Below, piece after piece: positions 59,957 through 64,000 of a DNA stretch of 64,000 nucleotides (within the stretch, counting starts at the first letter, position 1; each line of letters begins with the position of its first letter). The notes below the pieces were generated by a model. It ran no database searches, had not been told where the DNA came from, and saw only the letters and a program-made list of their open reading frames with translations. Origin of the DNA: UBA1081 sp045636025 (GTDB lineage Bacteria; Bacillota; Clostridia; Oscillospirales; Acutalibacteraceae); NCBI GenBank assembly GCA_045636025.1, contig JAZTWP010000052.1:31875-95874 (forward strand), read 5' to 3'. The position numbers and the translations under genes were made by a program.

Positions 59957-61204
59957 TTAATAATTATCACAAAGACCTTTTTCATCAAAGATGTATGCAG
60001 CTTCAAGAGCAATCTCAATACCTTTTTCTATGGTTTTGAGGTCTATAATGTCTGCAGTATCTCTTCTTGTGTGATAATATCTGGGAGGTCCGGGATTCAT
60101 AGCTGCAAGTGATACGCTTGGAATTCCTGCCTGAGTTGCAGCGGCAGCATCAGATGCACCTGCGAAGATGACTGAATACTTCATATCGATGCCTGCATTA
60201 AGAGCAGCTTTCTTAAGAAGTTTGCATGCTCTGTCATCATGTTTTGTAAGACCTGACATGTCTCTGTTATAAATAAACATATCCTCATAATCCTTGAATG
60301 TATCAAGAGCTACAAATACTGTTTCGATATCTTTGCATTCATTACCGTGCTTCTTAACATAGTCTTTTGTTCCTCTGAGACCTGCTTCTTCAGAGCCTGA
60401 GAAAAATGCAACTACTTCAGTATTTTCAAATCTGATATTATTGTCATCCATAAACTTGAGTACTGCAGCACCGACCATACATCCTGTAAGGTTGTCGTTT
60501 GCACCGTCTACGCATGTATTGTAGTCAATAAAGAGGAAAAGAAGTACAAATGCGGGTAAGAAAGCTAGTGCTGCCCATCCGTACCATGCAATGTTTTCAA
60601 CAGAAGGAACTATAAGATTATTCTGAGCAAGACTTACAATACTGAAAACAATATTCCAGCCAAGACCTATTGCTGCATAGATGAAAACAAAATACATCAT
60701 TCCCGGTCCAACAAGGTTTGTGTATCGCCATTCGAATGAAGAGTCTGCGTGACCTGCAAAAATAATGCGTCTTTTTGTTTCACCTGAAGCTTTTCTTGTT
60801 ACATATGTGTTGTGAGAAGTCTGTTTTTTTCCGTAGAAAATCTCAAGGAATTCTTTATAGAACAAGAATTCTCCGCCGAGACAGATTGTAGCAAGCAGCG
60901 CGAGTATAAGAGATACAATAGGCATTTTGAAAAGAAGGAAAAGTGCTGCAAAAAAGAGAAGTACAGCATCAATTTTTGTCCAACCGAAAAATGCTTTGTC
61001 TGACATTGCAAAAGACTCAGTTGTGACTTCGTCACCCGCTTTGCCTGTCTGTTTAGCCATAAATTCTTCAGCTTTAAGCTCTGCTTCGCTGCCTGATGGT
61101 CTGGGTCCTATGTCTTTGCACACCTTTTTAATTGTCCAGGCTGCAAAATTAGCGCATTCTCTCAGTTTTGATTTGTACTGAGGACCGCAATCCTGTGGTT
61201 TCAT
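59957..61204 (-). CDS. Membrane-embedded M28-family metallopeptidase, second paralogue
   Basis: Paralogue of the protein at 3492-4733 with the same layout. Metal motifs: FAGHADSSFEW, VDGANDNLTG, SGSEEAGLRGT, ALDTF and YYHTRRDT. Hydrophobic pairs lie near residues 80-120 and 165-240, the second inserted between the first and second ligand motifs. The DAAAATQAGIPSVSLAAM segment aligns with DNAAFSQAGFRSAGITGL of the other copy. The start MKPQDCG is chosen because GGAGG lies just upstream. Substrate unknown. Confidence 0.85.
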   Translation of the reverse strand: MKPQDCGPQYKSKLRECANFAAWTIKKVCKDIGPRPSGSEAELKAEEFMAKQTGKAGDEVTTESFAMSDKAFFGWTKIDAVLLFFAALFLLFKMPIVSLILALLATICLGGEFLFYKEFLEIFYGKKQTSHNTYVTRKASGETKRRIIFAGHADSSFEWRYTNLVGPGMMYFVFIYAAIGLGWNIVFSIVSLAQNNLIVPSVENIAWYGWAALAFLPAFVLLFLFIDYNTCVDGANDNLTGCMVGAAVLKFMDDNNIRFENTEVVAFFSGSEEAGLRGTKDYVKKHGNECKDIETVFVALDTFKDYEDMFIYNRDMSGLTKHDDRACKLLKKAALNAGIDMKYSVIFAGASDAAAATQAGIPSVSLAAMNPGPPRYYHTRRDTADIIDLKTIEKGIEIALEAAYIFDEKGLCDNY

Positions 61205-61322
61205 TTTATATGCCTCCAAAATAAAAATATATATTATAATAACACAATTATATATTGTTGTCGATTGTGATTACATATGAAAACTATATCAACATATTGT
61301 GCATTTTTACTATACTTTTGAA

Positions 61323-61351
61323 TTGACAATGTTAATTTAATGATATATAAT
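61323..61351 (+). promoter_or_regulatory. Promoter of the M15 carboxypeptidase gene
   Basis: TTGACA (61323-61328), 17-base spacer, TATAAT (61346-61351). It excludes an in-frame ATG at 61340 as the start. Confidence 0.85.
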
Positions 61352-61381
61352 AAATTAAATAAATATAAGAGGATACAATTT

Positions 61382-62290
61382 ATGGCAAAAAAGAAGAAAA
61401 AGACATCTTTTCAGAAAAAGATTAAAAGATTCAAAAAAAGATTTAATAAATTTATGTCTGAAAAATCTTCATTCATAGTTTTTTCAGTGCTGTTTCTTGT
61501 ATTGTTATTTGTAGGTACATTTTATCTTACAACAGTTATATTCAATAAAACAGAAAAAGATCCTGAAACTGAACCGCACAGCGATGCGATTACAACGATA
61601 ACTGTAGCAGATACAACTGTTAAAGAGATTGCAACAACCGAGCCGACTACAGAAGAGCAAACCACCCAGACTGCTACAACAGGTGCTACCGATAATTATA
61701 CACCCGGTAATACTGCTTATCCGTCAGATACGGCAGCATGGCAACTTATATGTGTTAACAGAAACAGATATGTTGCATCTGATGTTGAATATGGTATAAG
61801 TCTCTCTTATGTTGCAGGCTCCGGTGAACGTATGGACTCAAGAGCCGCTGCTGCTTATGAAAAAATGTATGCCGCAGCAAAGGAAGACGGATATTATCTT
61901 ACTCCTTGTTCAGGCTACAGAAGCTATTCTACACAGAAAAGACTTTATAATGAGTTTTATTACGACTATATTAATCAGGGGTACAGCTCCGAAGAAGCAC
62001 ACAATCTGACATCAAAGAGAAGAAACCCTGCAGGCTCTTCAGAGCATAATATAGGTATTTGTATGGACATTATCTGTGCTGCAAGCAGTGCAAATTTTCA
62101 GAATACAGATGAATATGCGTGGCTTTGCGAAAATGCTGCAGATTATGGCTTTATTCTTCGTTATCCCGAAGATAAAGTTGATGTGACAGGAGTCAAGTTT
62201 GAACCATGGCATTGGCGTTATGTAGGCGTTGATAATGCACATGCTATCAAAAACAGCGGTCTTTGTCTTGAAGAATATCTCGGATTTTAA
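61382..62290 (+). CDS. D-alanyl-D-alanine carboxypeptidase, M15 (VanY/DdcY) family
   Basis: 302-residue cell-wall enzyme. A very basic N-terminus (MAKKKKKTSFQKKIKRFKKR), one membrane helix (~38-60), a Thr-rich linker, then the zinc D,D-carboxypeptidase domain: CSGYRSYSTQKRLYNEF, GSSEHNIGICMDI (SxHxxGxxxD zinc site) and EPWHWRYVG (catalytic Glu and zinc His). It trims D-Ala from peptidoglycan stem peptides outside the membrane. No vancomycin-resistance genes are near. AAGAGGAT precedes the ATG. Confidence 0.93.
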   Translation: MAKKKKKTSFQKKIKRFKKRFNKFMSEKSSFIVFSVLFLVLLFVGTFYLTTVIFNKTEKDPETEPHSDAITTITVADTTVKEIATTEPTTEEQTTQTATTGATDNYTPGNTAYPSDTAAWQLICVNRNRYVASDVEYGISLSYVAGSGERMDSRAAAAYEKMYAAAKEDGYYLTPCSGYRSYSTQKRLYNEFYYDYINQGYSSEEAHNLTSKRRNPAGSSEHNIGICMDIICAASSANFQNTDEYAWLCENAADYGFILRYPEDKVDVTGVKFEPWHWRYVGVDNAHAIKNSGLCLEEYLGF

Positions 62291-62308
62291 TTATTTTTTA
62301 TTTTGTAC

Positions 62309-62337
62309 TTGACAAAACAATATTGTTCTGTTATAAT
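62309..62337 (+). promoter_or_regulatory. Promoter of rpsF-ssb-rpsR
   Basis: TTGACA (62309-62314), 17-base spacer, TATAAT (62332-62337); transcript start expected near 62344. Confidence 0.9.
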
Positions 62338-62345
62338 TCTAAAGT

Positions 62346-62400
62346 CTGTTGTGATATACAACAGTATCCCTTGCTCCCGTAAGGGGGCCAATGTCCAGAA
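62346..62400 (+). promoter_or_regulatory. Structured rpsF leader, candidate S6:S18-binding RNA
   Basis: Two helices in the ~70-base leader: CTGTTGT (62346-62352)/ACAACAG (62358-62364) at the very 5' end, then CCCTT (62368-62372)/AAGGG (62381-62385) whose loop holds CCCG. A S6:S18-binding leader element occurs before rpsF in many bacteria and includes a conserved CCG. The match here is by eye only. Confidence 0.45.
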
Positions 62401-62413
62401 GGAGGTGCAACTA

Positions 62414-62749
62414 ATGTCAAAAGCAAACTATGAAGCAGTCGTTATCTTTTCAGTAAAGAACGGTGAAGACAAGATCCCCGCTCTTGTAGAAAAGTTCAAG
62501 ACTCTTATCGAAGCTAACGGTACTCTTGACTCAGTTGATGAATGGGGCAAAAGAAGACTTGCTTATCCCATCAACTACGAGAACGAAGGTTACTATGTAC
62601 TCTACACATTTGAGTCAGAACCCGAATTCCCCGCAGAGTTCGAACGTATCATCAACATCACAGACGATGCTGTTCGTACAATGGTTATCAAAGTTGAGAA
62701 GACAGAAGCTGTTGAAGAAACAGCTCCCGCAGCAGAATCTGCTGAATAA
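62414..62749 (+). CDS. rpsF: 30S ribosomal protein S6
   Basis: 111-residue S6: NYEAVVIFSVKNGEDKIPALVEKFK, EWGKRRLAYPINYENEGYYVLYTFE and the acidic Glu/Ala tail (VEKTEAVEETAPAAESAE). AAGGAGGTG precedes the ATG; earlier in-frame starts fall in the leader and promoter. Confidence 0.96.
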   Translation: MSKANYEAVVIFSVKNGEDKIPALVEKFKTLIEANGTLDSVDEWGKRRLAYPINYENEGYYVLYTFESEPEFPAEFERIINITDDAVRTMVIKVEKTEAVEETAPAAESAE

Positions 62750-62772
62750 TTTCCACATCGGAGGATGTAATT

Positions 62773-63210
62773 ATGCTTAATACCGTTATACTTATGGGTC
62801 GTCTTACATCAGATCCTGAATTAAGAACAACAAATTCAAATCTTTCTGTTTTATCTTTCTCAGTCGCTGTTGACAGAAGTTATCAGGGACAGGGGCAGGA
62901 AAGACAGACAGACTTCATCAATTGTGTAGCTTGGCGCCAGAATGCAGATTTTATTTCAAAATATTTCCGCAAAGGTCAGATGATTGCAATTGAAGGTTCA
63001 ATTCAGACTCGTTCCTATGAAGATAAAAGCGGTAACAAGAGAACTGCATTTGAAGTAATCGTCAACAGAGCAAGTTTCTGTGGTTCAAAGAGCGAAACTG
63101 GCGCAGCTGACAGATTTGCTACACCTGCAGCACAACCAGCATCTTTCCAGAACAGCACCGCAGATGATTTTGCAGGTGTTGATGCAGCGGAAGACGATCT
63201 TCCGTTCTGA
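62773..63210 (+). CDS. ssb: Single-stranded DNA-binding protein
   Basis: 145-residue SSB with an OB fold (MLNTVILMGRLTSDPELRTT, FINCVAWRQNADFISKYFRKGQMIAIEGSIQTRSYEDKSG), a flexible linker and the conserved acidic C-terminal tip DDLPF that binds partner proteins. It lies between rpsF and rpsR, the usual Firmicutes order. Confidence 0.96.
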   Translation: MLNTVILMGRLTSDPELRTTNSNLSVLSFSVAVDRSYQGQGQERQTDFINCVAWRQNADFISKYFRKGQMIAIEGSIQTRSYEDKSGNKRTAFEVIVNRASFCGSKSETGAADRFATPAAQPASFQNSTADDFAGVDAAEDDLPF

Positions 63211-63235
63211 TATTCTAATATAGGAGGTTACCGTA

Positions 63236-63487
63236 ATGGCTTATGATAAAGATAAGGGCGGACGTCCCCTTAACAGAAAGAGTCGTAGAAAGGTTTGCAC
63301 ATTCTGTGTAGAGAAGGCAGACTATATCGATTATAAGGATGTTGCTAAGCTTCGCCGCTTCACATCAGAAAGAGCTAAGATTCTCCCCAGAAGAATCACA
63401 GGAACTTGCGCAAAACATCAGCGCCAGCTCACTGAAGCAATCAAACGTGCACGTCATATCGCTCTTTTGCCCTTCAGTGCAGAATAG
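63236..63487 (+). CDS. rpsR: 30S ribosomal protein S18
   Basis: 83-residue S18: RRKVCTFCVEKADYIDYKDVAKLRRFTSERAKILPRRITGTCAKHQRQLTEAIKRARHIALLPF. It keeps CxxC and a further Cys (TGTCAKHQ), the pattern of zinc-binding S18 versions. GGAGG ribosome site upstream. Confidence 0.97.
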   Translation: MAYDKDKGGRPLNRKSRRKVCTFCVEKADYIDYKDVAKLRRFTSERAKILPRRITGTCAKHQRQLTEAIKRARHIALLPFSAE

Positions 63488-63501
63488 AATTAAAAATTTA
63501 T

Positions 63502-63534
63502 GGGATGTAAGACGAGTCTTACATCCCTTTTTTG
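63502..63534 (+). terminator. Terminator of rpsF-ssb-rpsR
   Basis: Eleven-base perfect stem GGGATGTAAGA (63502-63512)/TCTTACATCCC (63517-63527), CGAG loop, TTTTTT tail. The ~120 bases between it and the next gene show nothing further. Confidence 0.92.
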
Positions 63535-63657
63535 TTGAAAATTTCAAATATCCCGAAGCAGGCAGTTCACGAACAACGTCATTGACTTTTGGCTGTTTTG
63601 TATCTTTATAAAAACACCCCGTCTGAGACAATAAACTAAAGTTTTGAGATATAGTCC

Positions 63658-63966
63658 CTATTCTTCTATCTCATATTGCCAATCAATAATTCCGCCAAAC
63701 TCCTTCACGTTTTTATATCCTAAATTAACAAGGCTTTCAGATGCAATTTTGCTTCGTCTTCCCGAACGGCAATAAACAAGAATCTGCTTCTCTTTATCAG
63801 GAAGCATTTCTTCTGCCTTTGCATCAATTTGCATATAGGAAAGCTGAATTGCACCGGGTATATGTCCGCTTTCAAACTCATCTTGTTCTCTGACATCTAA
63901 GATGATGAAATCCTCACCCGAATCCATGATTTTTTTTGCCTCATCCTGAGTGATTTGCTCATACAT
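63658..63966 (-). CDS. Rhodanese-like domain protein
   Basis: 102-residue single rhodanese domain, GlpE/PspE-like: FIILDVREQDEFESGHIPGAIQLSY and the active-site loop VYCRSGRRS with the persulfide-forming cysteine. It probably moves sulfane sulfur in the cytoplasm. A purine-rich GGGGGAGGGG lies before the ATG, supporting this start. However, the frame stays open to the right edge of the window, so a longer N-terminus cannot be excluded. Confidence 0.88.
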   Translation of the reverse strand: MYEQITQDEAKKIMDSGEDFIILDVREQDEFESGHIPGAIQLSYMQIDAKAEEMLPDKEKQILVYCRSGRRSKIASESLVNLGYKNVKEFGGIIDWQYEIEE

Positions 63967-64000
63967 ATTTTCTTCCCCTCCCCCGCTGACTATAACATCT

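Noticed and set aside
63339..63611. 90-codon plus-strand frame overlapping rpsR
   Set aside because: Runs out of frame through S18 and through the terminator; no support.
1..64000. CRISPR arrays, transposases, prophage genes, rRNA
   Set aside because: No regularly spaced repeats, no recombinase or transposase motifs and no rRNA signatures were seen on either strand.

Overview
The window is AT-rich bacterial chromosome, almost certainly from a Firmicutes/Clostridia anaerobe, most likely a gut Ruminococcaceae/Oscillospiraceae-type organism. The reasons are the SCIFF peptide with its radical SAM maturase (a clostridial hallmark), a CwlD-type spore cortex amidase, the rnj-gdpP-rplI-dnaB and ylxM-ffh-rpsP-khpA gene orders, a secreted protein with dockerin-like calcium repeats, and strong TTGACA-17-TATAAT promoters. 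No rRNA, phage, transposase or CRISPR array was seen. One tRNA-Gln(CTG) and one TPP riboswitch are present.

Layout: 1-379 is the start of a BaiN/HI0933-type flavoprotein running off the left edge. 491-3452 is the SCIFF unit (scfA, attenuator, scfB, PLP decarboxylase-like enzyme). 3492-8723 holds a membrane M28 peptidase and a giant YfhO-LysM fusion. 8773-12438 is thiamine physiology: thiamine pyrophosphokinase, then a TPP riboswitch driving a thiamine-binding protein and an ABC importer. After the tRNA comes a small transporter/hydrolase operon (12694-14432). 14468-20233 (minus) is a five-gene sugar-acid operon with a divergent Gfo/Idh/MocA oxidoreductase. I read the operon as a possible aldose-to-KDG route via aldonate, tagaturonate and altronate. 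21657-26881 holds two rRNA methyltransferases, a tandem pair of GDPD genes, a broken secreted-protein fragment and a dockerin-like secreted protein. 27011-36326 has aconitase X (two subunits), DUF2461, AlkD-like, GAPDH, a 2-hydroxyacid dehydrogenase, galactokinase and MutS2.

36425-51348 is mainly core machinery: SRP and ribosome genes, RNase H, a trimodular nucleotidyltransferase/phosphomannomutase-like protein whose catalytic motifs all look lost, RNase J, c-di-AMP phosphodiesterase, L9, DnaB, TilS and FtsH. 51442-58906 carries a sugar-phosphate transferase, two cyclophilins (one degenerate), CwlD, RadA, a DUF6873 protein, two 39-residue small-protein genes, a histidine-phosphatase homologue lacking its nucleophilic histidine, and an XRE regulator. 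58956-63966 has a lipoprotein, a second M28 membrane peptidase, an M15 D,D-carboxypeptidase, the rpsF-ssb-rpsR operon and a rhodanese.

The most interesting items are the five-gene sugar-acid operon, the apparently catalytically dead trimodular protein, the two 39-residue small proteins, the YfhO-TM-LysM fusion, and the SCIFF peptide with a seventh cysteine and a terminator placed between peptide and maturase.
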